Shown: piece after piece, positions 1 through 8,265 of the stretch
How the letters are laid out: every line of letters begins with the position of its first letter
How positions within the stretch are numbered: the first letter of the stretch is position 1
Source: Verrucomicrobiota bacterium
Lineage (GTDB): Bacteria; Verrucomicrobiota; Verrucomicrobiia; Methylacidiphilales; Verrucolacustridaceae
NCBI GenBank assembly: GCA_010031845.1
Contig: RGYX01000003.1
Coordinates: forward strand, 1 to 22,571
Length of the DNA: 22,571 bases
Reading direction: 5' to 3'
The notes under the pieces: model-generated
What the model was told of the DNA's origin: nothing
Database searches by the model: none
What the model saw: only the letters and a program-made list of their open reading frames with translations
Position numbers and translations under genes: made by a program

Positions 1-53
1 TCCATGGCCAGCGTGGATTTTCCAGAAGCCGTCGGCCCAAGTAAGAATACCAC
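1..53 (-). CDS. miaA: tRNA dimethylallyltransferase MiaA, N-terminal 17 codons (runs off the left edge)
   Basis: Reading leftward from a GTG at 53-51, the strand encodes VVFLLGPTASGKSTLAM with the GTG read as Met, and then leaves the window. GPTASGKS is the P-loop that opens MiaA, the enzyme that adds a dimethylallyl group to A37 of tRNAs reading UNN codons. Its place within the first ten residues fits the family. The start lies 6 bases after the helicase stop (60-62). A GGAG at the end of the helicase gene sits about 10 bases before the GTG and could serve as ribosome binding site. Other P-loop proteins can look similar over so few residues, but the exact GPTASGKS string right at the N-terminus points to MiaA. 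Confidence 0.75.
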   Translation of the reverse strand, partial: MVFLLGPTASGKSTLAM

Positions 54-59
54 CCGGGA

Positions 60-2036
60 TTAACTCCAGTCGCCCAACCCGGCCGACCCCTTCACCCGCC
101 ATACATTGACCAATTCCTTGGAGAGTTCGTTCAAAAACCGTGACGGGGTCTGCCATGCGTCGCCTCCCTTCCCCATGCGCAATCTGGGATGCGTCAAATA
201 AAGCTCATCTTTGGCCCGGGTCACCGCCACATAGAACAATCTTCGTTCCTCCTCCTCTCCCTCCTCCGTCTCCAAGGACCTGGAAGAGGGAAAAAGTCCG
301 TCACAAAGCATGATGACAAAGACAGTTCCGTACTCCAACCCCTTGGCCTGATGCACCGTACTGAGCCTCACCGCCTCGCCCTCATGATCATTCCCCCTTG
401 CCGCCACCTCGGTCTCGGTATTCCCCAACAAGGCCAGCTCAGCCAGAAAATCAGCCGTGTTGGTGAAGCCGTTCGCGTAATCCTCCAACTGCCTTAGATC
501 ATCCAGGCGATTCACCGCATTGGCGTATCTTGCCCGCACGTGGTCTCCGTAACTTCCCTCCACCACGATCTTCACCTGCTCGCAGGGAGGCTTCCCAGCA
601 ATCTGCCGAAGCGTCTCCACCATCTGCGACCAGCCTTTGGCCCCCTTCTCCCCCACCTTGATTTGTCCGTAAGCCTTTCCGGCAGCTGCCTCGTTCCACA
701 TCTTACTCGCGGATTTGGGCCCCACTCCCGGCAATAACCGGGCCAACCGGTGGAACGCCACCTCGTCCTTGGGGTTCACGGCCAAACGCATATGGGCCGC
801 CACATCCTTGATGTGGGCCTGCTCAAAAAACCTCAAGCCCGAGGTGATGGTGTAGGGAATATTCCTACGGGTCAGTTCCAACTGCATCTCCATGGCGTGA
901 AAATGGGCCCGATACAGGATGGCAATGTCAGACAGATTCGTTCCCTCCTCATGCAGTTCGAGGATTCGTTGGGCCACAAAGGTCGCTTGTTGGCCCCCGT
1001 CCTCCAAAGCCACCACCGCCGGCTTCACTCCGGCCTCGCGCACCGACCGCAGGTTTTTTGGGAACTGCTTGGGATTATGGGAAATGGCATGATTGGCCAG
1101 ATCCAGGATTTGGGGAACACTTCGGTAATTCGTCTCCAATCGAACCATCCGTGCGCCGGGGTGGCGTTCGGGAAAGCTCAGGATGTGCTCCACTTTGGCG
1201 CCCCGCCAGGAGTAGATGCTCTGGGCATCATCTCCCACCGCCATGATCTGGTGGTGACCTCCGCCGATCGCATCCACAAAGTCCGACTGCAATCGGTTGG
1301 TGTCCTGATATTCGTCCACCAGGACATGTTGGAAACGCTGACGATATCGCTCCCGGAGCTCCCCTCCTTCCTCCAGCAGTCGAAGGGAGAGCGTCAATAG
1401 ATCGTCATAATCCATGGCCCCGCTGTCTTTTTTCCTACGAATATAGATTTCTCCCACCTTGGTGATCCAACTCTCCAATTCGATAAAATACCCAAACTGC
1501 TTTTTCAGGATCGACCCGCAAGTGGTCCGATGGTTGGCCGCCAGACTGAAGATTTCCGCCAGCACTTCCGGTTTCGGAAATCTTTTGTCTTTGGGATCAA
1601 CGCCGGCTTCGCCGAGGCTTGCCGCGATCAGGTCTTCCGCGTCCTCCCGGTCCAAAATGGTGTAATCCCGATTGTAGCCGACAACTTCTGCATGCCGGCG
1701 CAAGAGCCGGTTGCCCACATGATGAAATGTCCCGCCCCATAGCCGGGTAAGATCGTGAGGCAGAAGCGAGGCCACCCTGGCCAACATCTCCTTGGAAGCC
1801 TTGTTCGTGAAGGTCAAAAGGAGGATTTGCTCCGGTGGAACCCCCTGCTCCACCAACCAGGCGACCCGGTAGGTCAGGGTTCTCGTCTTGCCACTGCCGG
1901 CGCCGGCAATCACCAACATCGGCCCGGGAGGCGCGGTTACCGCCTCTAACTGCTCTGGATTCAACTCAGCGGCATAATCAATGGTCGGACTGCCACCCGA
2001 CCTACCCTCTTCCCTTAAAACGTATTCAACCGACAC
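60..2036 (-). CDS. UvrD/PcrA/Rep-type superfamily 1 ATP-dependent DNA helicase
   Basis: This is a 3'-5' DNA helicase of the kind used in repair and in clearing replication blocks. With the GTG at 2036 as start it has 658 residues, somewhat short for UvrD/PcrA. The superfamily 1 motifs appear in order: Q-motif LNPEQ (about residue 25), Walker A GAGSGKT (45-51), Walker B VDEYQD (240-245), motif III GDDAQSIYSWRGA (268-280), motif IV ETNYRS (about 301), motif V VHQAKGLE (561-568) and motif VI FYVAVTRAKDEL (about 601-612). The frame stays open upstream to 2297, but that part lies over hisA, is rich in Gly and Arg, and is unlikely to be coding. GTG 2036 has GGAGG 7 bases before it and overlaps the end of hisA by 22 bases. 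The sequence does not separate UvrD, PcrA and Rep, so no symbol is given. Confidence 0.93.
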   Translation of the reverse strand: MSVEYVLREEGRSGGSPTIDYAAELNPEQLEAVTAPPGPMLVIAGAGSGKTRTLTYRVAWLVEQGVPPEQILLLTFTNKASKEMLARVASLLPHDLTRLWGGTFHHVGNRLLRRHAEVVGYNRDYTILDREDAEDLIAASLGEAGVDPKDKRFPKPEVLAEIFSLAANHRTTCGSILKKQFGYFIELESWITKVGEIYIRRKKDSGAMDYDDLLTLSLRLLEEGGELRERYRQRFQHVLVDEYQDTNRLQSDFVDAIGGGHHQIMAVGDDAQSIYSWRGAKVEHILSFPERHPGARMVRLETNYRSVPQILDLANHAISHNPKQFPKNLRSVREAGVKPAVVALEDGGQQATFVAQRILELHEEGTNLSDIAILYRAHFHAMEMQLELTRRNIPYTITSGLRFFEQAHIKDVAAHMRLAVNPKDEVAFHRLARLLPGVGPKSASKMWNEAAAGKAYGQIKVGEKGAKGWSQMVETLRQIAGKPPCEQVKIVVEGSYGDHVRARYANAVNRLDDLRQLEDYANGFTNTADFLAELALLGNTETEVAARGNDHEGEAVRLSTVHQAKGLEYGTVFVIMLCDGLFPSSRSLETEEGEEEERRLFYVAVTRAKDELYLTHPRLRMGKGGDAWQTPSRFLNELSKELVNVWRVKGSAGLGDWS

Positions 2037-2734
2037 ACCTCGTCCTCCATGGCCCCTTCGTAGAGCGCCCGACCGACGATGACTCCCTCCACCCCCCCGG
2101 CCTGATCCAAAGCCTGCAAATCGGCAAGGCCGCTGATACCCCCGGAGGAAATCACTTTTCCCGGGAACACCTTGAGCATCTCTCGCACCGCCGGGATATT
2201 TGGCCCGGTCATCATTCCGTCCCGCACCACATCGGTGTAGATGATCCGGTTGACCCCGCCTTTGGCCATGCGAGTGGCGAGATCCACCGCCTTCCAACCG
2301 CTGGGTTTCGTCCAGCCCCGCGTCTCCACCACCCCGTCTCTCGCATCAATGCCCACCACCACCCTCTCAGGGCCGAACCGCTTCACCGCCTCATCGATTG
2401 TCTCGGGCGCATCACAGGCCACGCTTCCAAAAATCACTCTTTGGGCTCCTGCCTGAAGTATCTTTTCTGCCACGGCCAAATCCCGGATACCCCCCCCAAC
2501 CTGACACGGCATTTTCACAGAACGCGCAATATGACCGATCATCTCCAAATTCCTCATCTGCCCCTCAAAAGCCCCCTCCAGATCCACCAGATGCAATACG
2601 CGACCCCCGGCTTTTTCCCAACGACGGGCGCAGGCCATGGGGTCCTTGCTGTAGACTTTCTTCTCGGTGGCCTTTCCCTGGGCCAAGCGAACCACTTCGC
2701 CAGCCATGAGATCAATCGAGGGAATAACAAACAT
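2015..2734 (-). CDS. hisA: HisA, ProFAR isomerase of histidine biosynthesis
   Basis: HisA isomerises the aminoaldose ProFAR to the aminoketose PRFAR, the fourth step of cytoplasmic histidine synthesis. The 239 residues form one (beta/alpha)8 barrel, close to the usual 240-245. The catalytic acid pair is visible as Asp8 in PSIDLMAGE and Asp130 in GIDARDG. The two phosphate-binding turns are also present: QVGGGIRD (78-85), and SSGGISG followed by GVIVGRALYEG near the C-terminus. PriA-type bifunctional enzymes look alike, but nothing here argues for one. The ATG at 2734 follows the sufT stop by 6 bases with no strong Shine-Dalgarno, so translational coupling is likely. No other his gene is nearby, so hisA has been separated from any his operon and placed in a mixed housekeeping operon. 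Confidence 0.95.
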   Translation of the reverse strand: MFVIPSIDLMAGEVVRLAQGKATEKKVYSKDPMACARRWEKAGGRVLHLVDLEGAFEGQMRNLEMIGHIARSVKMPCQVGGGIRDLAVAEKILQAGAQRVIFGSVACDAPETIDEAVKRFGPERVVVGIDARDGVVETRGWTKPSGWKAVDLATRMAKGGVNRIIYTDVVRDGMMTGPNIPAVREMLKVFPGKVISSGGISGLADLQALDQAGGVEGVIVGRALYEGAMEDEVCRLNTF

Positions 2735-2740
2735 GGGAGC

Positions 2741-3280
2741 TCAGTCCATCCCCAGTTTTTTCCTGCCATCCGGAGTGATCATCTGAGGCCCCCAGGGAGG
2801 ATCCCAAACCACGTCCACTTGAGCCTCCTGCACCCCTGACAGGGTGAGAATTTTTTGCCGCGCGTCCGCGGCGATCGAAGGCCCCATGCCGCAACCTTGG
2901 GCGGTCAGGGTCATTTTGACCTCCACCCGCTTCCCTCCACCCTCGGTCGCCTTTAACTCCATGCTGTAGATCAGGCCGAGATCCACGATGTTCACCGGAA
3001 TTTCCGGGTCGTAACAGGTTTTCAACACAGCCCAGATCTCTTCCTCTCCCGCATCTTTTCCATGGGCCTTGGGTGCCTCCAACTGAATGGTTCGACCCAA
3101 AACGTCCGCATCTTTCCCCTCGATGCGAAAAAGACCTCCTTGATGGGTTGCATGCACGGTAAAGGTTCCACCCAGCTCCTGGGTCACCACCACTTCCGTG
3201 CCTTGGACGAGCTTTTGCTTATGCCCGGCAGGAATGGCGGTTGCCTCCACCTCCCTTTTCAGCTGAATCACCTCGCTCAT
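2741..3280 (-). CDS. sufT: SufT-type Fe-S cluster assembly protein (DUF59/MIP18 family)
   Basis: The protein has 179 residues. Residues about 81-163 form a DUF59 domain with the hallmarks DPEIPVNIVDLGLIY (91-105), a Cys in TAQGCGMG (Cys130), and WDPPW (159-163) near the end. The first 75 residues form an extra N-terminal region that separates SufT-type proteins from bare DUF59 proteins such as PaaD. SufT helps mature Fe-S proteins, and the domain Cys is thought to matter for cluster handling. No suf operon is present in the window, so the gene stands apart from its pathway. The ATG at 3280 is 9 bases after the folP stop, and hisA follows after 6 bases. This spacing marks a shared transcript. 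The ribosome binding site is weak. Confidence 0.88.
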   Translation of the reverse strand: MSEVIQLKREVEATAIPAGHKQKLVQGTEVVVTQELGGTFTVHATHQGGLFRIEGKDADVLGRTIQLEAPKAHGKDAGEEEIWAVLKTCYDPEIPVNIVDLGLIYSMELKATEGGGKRVEVKMTLTAQGCGMGPSIAADARQKILTLSGVQEAQVDVVWDPPWGPQMITPDGRKKLGMD

Positions 3281-3289
3281 CCGAAAAAC

Positions 3290-4156
3290 CTAGCGTGCCA
3301 TGGCCTGCACATCATCAGAAAAGATGCGCCACGCCTCTTTTATCCTCAATGGATCGTGAACTCTCCAAATCATGGGAAGCCCCCTCTCCAGCAATCTCTG
3401 ATTCCAGAAATCCAAGGCTGCATCCCGATTTTGCATCCCTTTTTCCCTTTGGGTCAGTTCGAGGAAGGATTTCCGGGACAAACCCCAAGCCAGCGGGCGC
3501 TCCAACCCCGCCCAATCCGCCTCCAACAGCATTCGGTTGTCCTCAGGCCGCTTCCCAAAACCGATTCCCACATCGAAAACCAGCCGCTCAGGCGCCATTT
3601 TCCTGATCTCCCACTCACCCCGTTTTGTTGCAAAAAACTCCTTCACTTCCCCGGTCACCTGATCATACCGGGGATTCACCTGCATCTCTTTGGGCCGGCC
3701 GAGCGTATGCATGCAGATATAACCCACCCGGCTCTTTTCCATGACCCCCCACATGGACACATCCCAGTTTCCCGCCCCCACGTCGTTGACCACATCCACC
3801 CCGGCCAACTCGATGGCCGCCAAGGCTACCTCCGCCTTGTAAGTATCGATCGACAAAAGAGCATGAGGCATTTCCTTGCGCATTTCCCGTAAAACAGGAA
3901 TGACCCTTTTTCTTTCCTCCAACGCTGAAATCGGCTCTGCCCCGGGACGGGTTGATTCACCCCCTACATCCAAACCATGGGCGGACTGTAAAAGTTTTAT
4001 CCCTCGCCGCACGGCCTCGACCCGCGAAAGATATTTTCCACCGTCGGAGAAAGAGTCTGGTGTGACATTCAGAATTCCGAGGAGAAAAGGCTTCCCCGCT
4101 TGAATGGAGACATATTGATCCCCACAAAGCCACGTGCTCGTGGCAGGGAAACTCAT
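3290..4156 (-). CDS. folP: dihydropteroate synthase
   Basis: FolP joins dihydropterin pyrophosphate to p-aminobenzoate in folate synthesis and is the sulfonamide target. Over 288 residues the family blocks are in order: ILNVTPDSFSDGG (28-40), DVGGESTRPGA (63-73), SIDT (102-105), NDVGAG (124-129), GIGFGK (197-202), SRKSF (227-231) and the terminal RVHD (265-268). Some normally fixed positions differ. The pterin-binding D-P-G is D-V-G (195-197), and the usual MRG-type loop reads HTLGRP (150-155). The essential Asp, Lys, Arg and His residues I can place are kept, so the enzyme is probably active. It follows ftsH by 37 bases. The tilS-ftsH-folP order is a neighbourhood seen in many bacteria. Confidence 0.93.
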   Translation of the reverse strand: MSFPATSTWLCGDQYVSIQAGKPFLLGILNVTPDSFSDGGKYLSRVEAVRRGIKLLQSAHGLDVGGESTRPGAEPISALEERKRVIPVLREMRKEMPHALLSIDTYKAEVALAAIELAGVDVVNDVGAGNWDVSMWGVMEKSRVGYICMHTLGRPKEMQVNPRYDQVTGEVKEFFATKRGEWEIRKMAPERLVFDVGIGFGKRPEDNRMLLEADWAGLERPLAWGLSRKSFLELTQREKGMQNRDAALDFWNQRLLERGLPMIWRVHDPLRIKEAWRIFSDDVQAMAR

Positions 4157-4172
4157 TGCAGAAAGCTTGCTC

Positions 4173-4192
4173 AGGCGCCGGCCGGCGCGCCT
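4173..4192 (-). other. GC-rich hairpin between ftsH and folP
   Basis: The short ftsH-folP gap contains the inverted repeat AGGCGC-N8-GCGCCT, a 6-bp all-G/C-rich stem with a GC-rich loop. It begins two bases after the ftsH stop. No T-run follows in the direction of transcription, so it is not a classical intrinsic terminator. It may set mRNA stability or partly uncouple ftsH from folP. The structure is inferred from sequence only, and GC-rich DNA yields such stems by chance. Confidence 0.35.
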
Positions 4193-4193
4193 T

Positions 4194-6260
4194 CTAATCC
4201 AGGCAGGATCCCGGGATCCCGCTCTTGTCTTTGGCCTTTTCGACCGGGCGGGTGGCAGGCAACGGCTCGCTAGGAGTCGGGGAAATCGGGGCCGAGATGC
4301 CCTTGGGGGGCGGGTTGTTCATTTTTCCGTATTTAACGATCTCTTCGACCTGGGCCCCATCCAACGTCTCATACTCCAGCAAGGCGGAGGCAATCAGCTC
4401 CACCTTGGCGCGATTCTCTTCCAGAATTTTTTTGGCCCGCTCATACGCCCCATTGACGATCTTGTGCACTTCTTCATCGATCTCCCTCGCCGTCTGTTCG
4501 CTGTACCCGCGCGAACGCCCGATGTCTCGTCCCAGAAAAACGTAATCCTCGTGATCCCCATATTCCACCATGCCCATCCGTCCGCTCATCCCCCACTCAC
4601 AGACCATCTTTTTGGCGTACCAAGTCGCCATCTTAATGTCCCCGCTGGCCCCGCTGGAGATATCCCCTAGGAACATCTCCTCGGCCACCCGACCCCCCAT
4701 CGCCACGCAAAGATCGTCGACCACCTTCTTGCGGCCGTACCCGTAACGATCCTCGGTGGGCAGCATCATGGTAACCCCTAGGGCCGGTCCACGGGGAATG
4801 ATGGAGACCTTGTGCAACGGATCGGTGTGCTCGAGGGCGATATTCAACATGGCATGTCCCGCCTCATGATAGGCCGTCAGCTTTTTCTGTTCGTCGCTCA
4901 TGGCCAGGCTGCGCCGCTCGCGGCCAAATCGAACCTTGTCGCGCGCCTCTTCCAGATCGTGCTGGGTAATGGCCTCCGCATCCCTTCGGGCCGCCAAGAG
5001 CGCCGCCTCGTTGATCACGTTGGCCAATTCAGCACCGGAAAAACCCGGTGTGCTGCGGGCTAGGGTGGCCCAAGAAACATTCTCCATGGCCTTCACCTTG
5101 CGGGCATGGACTTTCAAAATCTCTTCCCGTCCTTTCACGTCGGGCAGGTTGATGTGCACCTCACGATCAAACCGACCGGGTCGCAAAAGGGCCGGATCGA
5201 GCACGTCCTTGCGGTTGGTGGCCGCGATGATGATCACTCCTTCAGCCGTATCGATTCCATCCATCTCCACCAACAAGGCATTTAGGGTCTGTTCACGCTC
5301 GTCGTGCCCGCCCCCCAATCCGTGCCCACGACTCCGCCCCACGGCATCAATTTCGTCGATGAAGATCAGGCAGGGAGCGGTCTTTTTTCCCTGCTCAAAC
5401 ATATCCCGAACCCGGGAGGCTCCCACCCCGACAAACATCTCCACAAAATCCGAACCGCTGATGCCGTAAAAAGGAACATCCGCCTCTCCGGCGATGGCCT
5501 TGGCCAAAAGGGTTTTCCCGGTTCCGGGAGGCCCCACCATCAGGATTCCCTTGGGAATTCTTCCTCCCAATTTCTGGAACTTTTTCGGGTCCCGGAGGAA
5601 CTCCACGATCTCGCTCACCTCGTCCTTGGCCTCCTCCACCCCGGCCACATCAGCGAAGGTCACCTTATTGCGGTCTTTGGAAAGAATCCGCGCCTTGCTT
5701 TTACCAAAGCTGAAAGCCGATTTTCCGGCCATGCGGATCTGCTGACGGAAGAAGAAGTACATGATCAAAACAAAAAGAACGAACGGAAGGGTTCCGGCGA
5801 TTGCCTGCCAGGTGGAATTATCAATGACTTTTTGACTGACTTGCGGAAAACCGTTGGCCGCCAGCAACTGATCAAGGTCTCGTTTGAAGGCCAGATCCAC
5901 CGTGACCCGGTACCCGGTGTTTCCCTGCCCGTCGACCCGCACACTTTTCCTCAGCGCATCAGAAGGCTCAAACTTGCCGGAGAGCCAGCGGATGTTCGTT
6001 GCCGGCTCCACATTCAGAACCACATCCTTCACCTTCCCTTGCTTCAAATAGCTTTCGAATTCCGCAAAGGAGAGTTCCCGAGTCGATGCCGCATTCTGAT
6101 TTTGGTGGGCATAGAAAGCCAACAGGAGGATCGCGGTGGAAACCAGGAAAAGGACGACCCCCCGCCAGTTTGGGCCATCTCCTCTGGAAGGATCCTGCCG
6201 GCGCACGGGAGGCCTAGGCAGCTTCGGTGGTTTTCGGTTTCCAGATCGGGGAGCAGGCAT
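4194..6260 (-). CDS. ftsH: FtsH, ATP-dependent membrane zinc metalloprotease
   Basis: FtsH is a hexameric inner-membrane AAA+ protease that removes misfolded membrane proteins and selected regulators. The 688-residue protein has a basic, Pro-rich N-terminal tail (1-33), TM1 (34-52), a periplasmic domain, and TM2 (about 151-174). The AAA module follows with Walker A GPPGTGKT (243-250), Walker B IFIDEID (299-305) and the arginine-finger region ending GRFDR. The zinc site is HEAGH (465-469), with a third acidic ligand expected in GASGD (about 541-545). The tail is Pro-rich. The frame is open to 6320, but the ATG at 6260 has AGGAG 9 bases upstream, and the added residues would lie over tilS and show no FtsH features. 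The start overlaps the 3' end of tilS by 47 bases. Confidence 0.97.
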   Translation of the reverse strand: MPAPRSGNRKPPKLPRPPVRRQDPSRGDGPNWRGVVLFLVSTAILLLAFYAHQNQNAASTRELSFAEFESYLKQGKVKDVVLNVEPATNIRWLSGKFEPSDALRKSVRVDGQGNTGYRVTVDLAFKRDLDQLLAANGFPQVSQKVIDNSTWQAIAGTLPFVLFVLIMYFFFRQQIRMAGKSAFSFGKSKARILSKDRNKVTFADVAGVEEAKDEVSEIVEFLRDPKKFQKLGGRIPKGILMVGPPGTGKTLLAKAIAGEADVPFYGISGSDFVEMFVGVGASRVRDMFEQGKKTAPCLIFIDEIDAVGRSRGHGLGGGHDEREQTLNALLVEMDGIDTAEGVIIIAATNRKDVLDPALLRPGRFDREVHINLPDVKGREEILKVHARKVKAMENVSWATLARSTPGFSGAELANVINEAALLAARRDAEAITQHDLEEARDKVRFGRERRSLAMSDEQKKLTAYHEAGHAMLNIALEHTDPLHKVSIIPRGPALGVTMMLPTEDRYGYGRKKVVDDLCVAMGGRVAEEMFLGDISSGASGDIKMATWYAKKMVCEWGMSGRMGMVEYGDHEDYVFLGRDIGRSRGYSEQTAREIDEEVHKIVNGAYERAKKILEENRAKVELIASALLEYETLDGAQVEEIVKYGKMNNPPPKGISAPISPTPSEPLPATRPVEKAKDKSGIPGSCLD

Positions 6261-7209
6261 AACCCATTCTCCTGATCCAGAACAGTTTGTTGCGACTCCG
6301 CCCCACGCCTGCCTGCCCACGGAGTTGGGCTTTTTGGGTTGTTCCTCCCTGAATCAATTTTCTCACACCCTCGATTTCCCCCCAAGACGAACCCGAATAT
6401 CCTCTCCCCACCAACCAACAACGGATGGCTCTCCTCTGCCAAGCCATGGGCTTGTTTCGCCATTCTCTCACATCAGGGTGCACTGGAATCTTTCCGATTT
6501 CTTTTTTCCAATATTCCTTTTCAACCTGAAAAATTTCCGAGGTTCGGGCCAACACCGATTTAACCTCTCTTCCGTAAACTTTTTCGAGGTAGGGAAAAAT
6601 CAAGTGCCGGACCCGTGATCTCCACCCCTTCTGGTCCTTGTTGGTCACATCTTCCCGCCAATCCAAACCAGCCTCCTGGGCGCCCTTTCGAATCTGCTTT
6701 CGTGGAATGCTCAACCAAGGGCGCACAATTTCCAGATTCCCGCGCTTCGATCTTTCAGAAATACCTGCCAGGCCATCCGGACCCGCTCCCCGCAGAAATT
6801 GCATCAAGACTGTCTCTGCCTGGTCATCCTCCTGATGCGCCAGCCAAAGCTCACGAATCCCAACTCTGCGGGCTTGCCCCAGAAAAAAAGACCACCGCCC
6901 ATCCCTCGCCTCCCCCTCCCCCGTTCTTCCAGCTTTTTTCGCCCGCCCCAGTCGAAATTGTAATTTTCTTTTTTCTGCCCACCGCCGCACCCATGAGGCA
7001 TCGGCCTCCGCCGCCCTGCCCCTCCAACGGTGGTTGAAATGCCAAATCTCAGGATCGGCCCCCAGCCTCCAAAGGGCCTCCGCCAAAGCCACGCTGTCGG
7101 CTCCCCCGGAAACTCCCACTGCCAAACGACGCCACCCCCTGCGCACCCGCACCACCTCCCCCATCATTTTTTTCCACACCCCCTTGCCCTTGAAGGGTTC
7201 CTGATTCAT
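6214..7209 (-). CDS. tilS: TilS, tRNA(Ile)-lysidine synthetase, short form
   Basis: TilS uses ATP to attach lysine to C34 of the CAU-anticodon isoleucine tRNA, so that it reads AUA rather than AUG. The N-type ATP pyrophosphatase loop is SGGADS (34-39). The family signature HQEDDQAETVL (125-135) and the substrate-binding WREDVTNKDQ / RSRVRH region (184-202) follow. At 331 residues it is much shorter than the roughly 430-residue two-domain enzymes and lacks a clear C-terminal TilS_C domain, so it belongs with the compact forms. The ATG at 7209 is preferred because AAGGGAG lies just upstream. ATGs at 7224 and farther upstream are in frame, but they reach into sppA. The start codon shares the bases CATG with the divergent sppA start. 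Confidence 0.9.
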   Translation of the reverse strand: MNQEPFKGKGVWKKMMGEVVRVRRGWRRLAVGVSGGADSVALAEALWRLGADPEIWHFNHRWRGRAAEADASWVRRWAEKRKLQFRLGRAKKAGRTGEGEARDGRWSFFLGQARRVGIRELWLAHQEDDQAETVLMQFLRGAGPDGLAGISERSKRGNLEIVRPWLSIPRKQIRKGAQEAGLDWREDVTNKDQKGWRSRVRHLIFPYLEKVYGREVKSVLARTSEIFQVEKEYWKKEIGKIPVHPDVREWRNKPMAWQRRAIRCWLVGRGYSGSSWGEIEGVRKLIQGGTTQKAQLRGQAGVGRSRNKLFWIRRMGYACSPIWKPKTTEAA

Positions 7210-7229
7210 GCTCTCCCTTCGCATGAATC
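7203..7229. promoter_or_regulatory. perfect inverted repeat over the divergent tilS/sppA start codons (candidate operator)
   Basis: GATTCATGC (7203-7211) and GCATGAATC (7221-7229) are exact reverse complements separated by 9 bases. Each arm contains CATG, so the dyad includes the start codons of tilS (7209, minus) and sppA (7208, plus). It also covers a second in-frame ATG for each gene (7224 minus, 7223 plus). Perfect 9+9 symmetry at a divergent gene boundary suggests a dimeric regulator site or a translational hairpin able to hide both start sites. A partial copy of the same arms with the same spacer occurs at 18900-18920. I know of no named regulator that matches it. Confidence 0.45.
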
Positions 7230-8224
7230 GCGCTCCCAGATTCTTCCTGCTCATCGGACTGATTCTGCTCGGAACCAGTCTGGTCGCCAATCTCCTCTTC
7301 TTATCCAAGGATCATCACCTTTTTTCCTCCGCCCCGCACCTCAGCCCCCCCCCCTCTTTCGAGGAGGAACTGATCGAGGGGGATGACTCACAAAAGAAAC
7401 GTATCGCGAAAATCGACCTCTTTGGGGTGATCGCTCAGGAAATCCCAGGGCAGATCGGATCCTCCATGGTGGATGATGTCATTCTACAGATCCGTCAGGC
7501 GGCCGATGACGATTCCGTGGCCGCCCTCCTCCTGCACATCGACAGCCCAGGAGGAGAGGTCACGGCCAGCGATAACCTTTATCACGAACTCACCCTCGTC
7601 CGCGAAGACAAGCCGGTCATCGTCTATCTGGATTCCGTGGCCGCCTCGGGCGGATACTACACCGCCATGGGTGGATCCCATCTGGTGGCTCATGAGCTCT
7701 GCATCACCGGAAGCATTGGAGTTATTATGCAGACCCTCAATTATGAGGGGCTTTCCAAAATCCTCGGACTCTCCACCCTGACTTTCAAGAGCGGGGCCCT
7801 GAAGGATCTCCTCAACCCCTCCCGTACCCCGACCGAGCCCGAAAAGAAGCTTGTTCAGGACATGATTCAGGAAACTTTCTCCCGTTTTTCCTCGGTGGTA
7901 ACCACCGAAAGGCATTTTGCCGGAGGGAAGTTGCCGGCGGATTTGGCGGATGGTCGCATCGTTTCCGGAAAGCAGGCCTTGGATCTGAAACTTGTCGATG
8001 CCACCGGGTATCTGGAGGACGCCATCGCCGATGCCCGCCAGATCGCCAAACTTCCGGAAGATGCTCCGGTCATTCGCTATGTGGTTCCTTTTCATTTCAG
8101 TAAACTCCTCCGCTTCCTTGGGCAAAAATCCGAAAGTAAAATCCAGCTGAACTTGGGTCCGGAATCCTTTCACCTCCAGGCTGGCAAACTCTACTACCTT
8201 TCCACCCACCTTTTCCGCCACTAA
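7208..8224 (+). CDS. sppA: SppA-type signal peptide peptidase (S49 family)
   Basis: This membrane-anchored serine protease degrades cleaved signal peptides. It has 338 residues in the single-domain form found in Gram-positive bacteria, about half the E. coli protein. A transmembrane anchor covers about residues 11-32. Conserved blocks are HIDSPGGEV (110-118), AASGGYY (145-151) with the nucleophile Ser147, ITGSIGVI (166-173), and FKSGALKD (193-200) with Lys199 as the likely general base of the Ser-Lys dyad. ATG 7208 is used; an ATG at 7223 would shorten the protein by five residues and also leave a complete anchor. GAAGGG lies about 11 bases before 7208. It opens the plus-strand run and is divergent from tilS with no spacer. 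Confidence 0.92.
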   Translation: MLSLRMNRAPRFFLLIGLILLGTSLVANLLFLSKDHHLFSSAPHLSPPPSFEEELIEGDDSQKKRIAKIDLFGVIAQEIPGQIGSSMVDDVILQIRQAADDDSVAALLLHIDSPGGEVTASDNLYHELTLVREDKPVIVYLDSVAASGGYYTAMGGSHLVAHELCITGSIGVIMQTLNYEGLSKILGLSTLTFKSGALKDLLNPSRTPTEPEKKLVQDMIQETFSRFSSVVTTERHFAGGKLPADLADGRIVSGKQALDLKLVDATGYLEDAIADARQIAKLPEDAPVIRYVVPFHFSKLLRFLGQKSESKIQLNLGPESFHLQAGKLYYLSTHLFRH

Positions 8225-8265
8225 CCCCGGGCGAGGGAGAATGGATTCATCTCCAAACTGAAGCC

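Noticed and set aside
2037..2297. Upstream in-frame extension of the helicase gene (to an ATG at 2297)
   Set aside because: It lies fully on hisA, is rich in Gly and Arg with no helicase features, and GTG 2036 has a good ribosome binding site.
1835..2839. Open frame of 334 codons on the plus strand
   Set aside because: It is antisense to the helicase, hisA and sufT, with a His/Pro/Arg-rich product and no motif. It is a shadow of high-GC coding DNA.
5304..6275. Open frame of 323 codons on the plus strand
   Set aside because: It is antisense to ftsH, whose motifs are unmistakable. The product is His/Gly/Pro-rich and unlike any protein.
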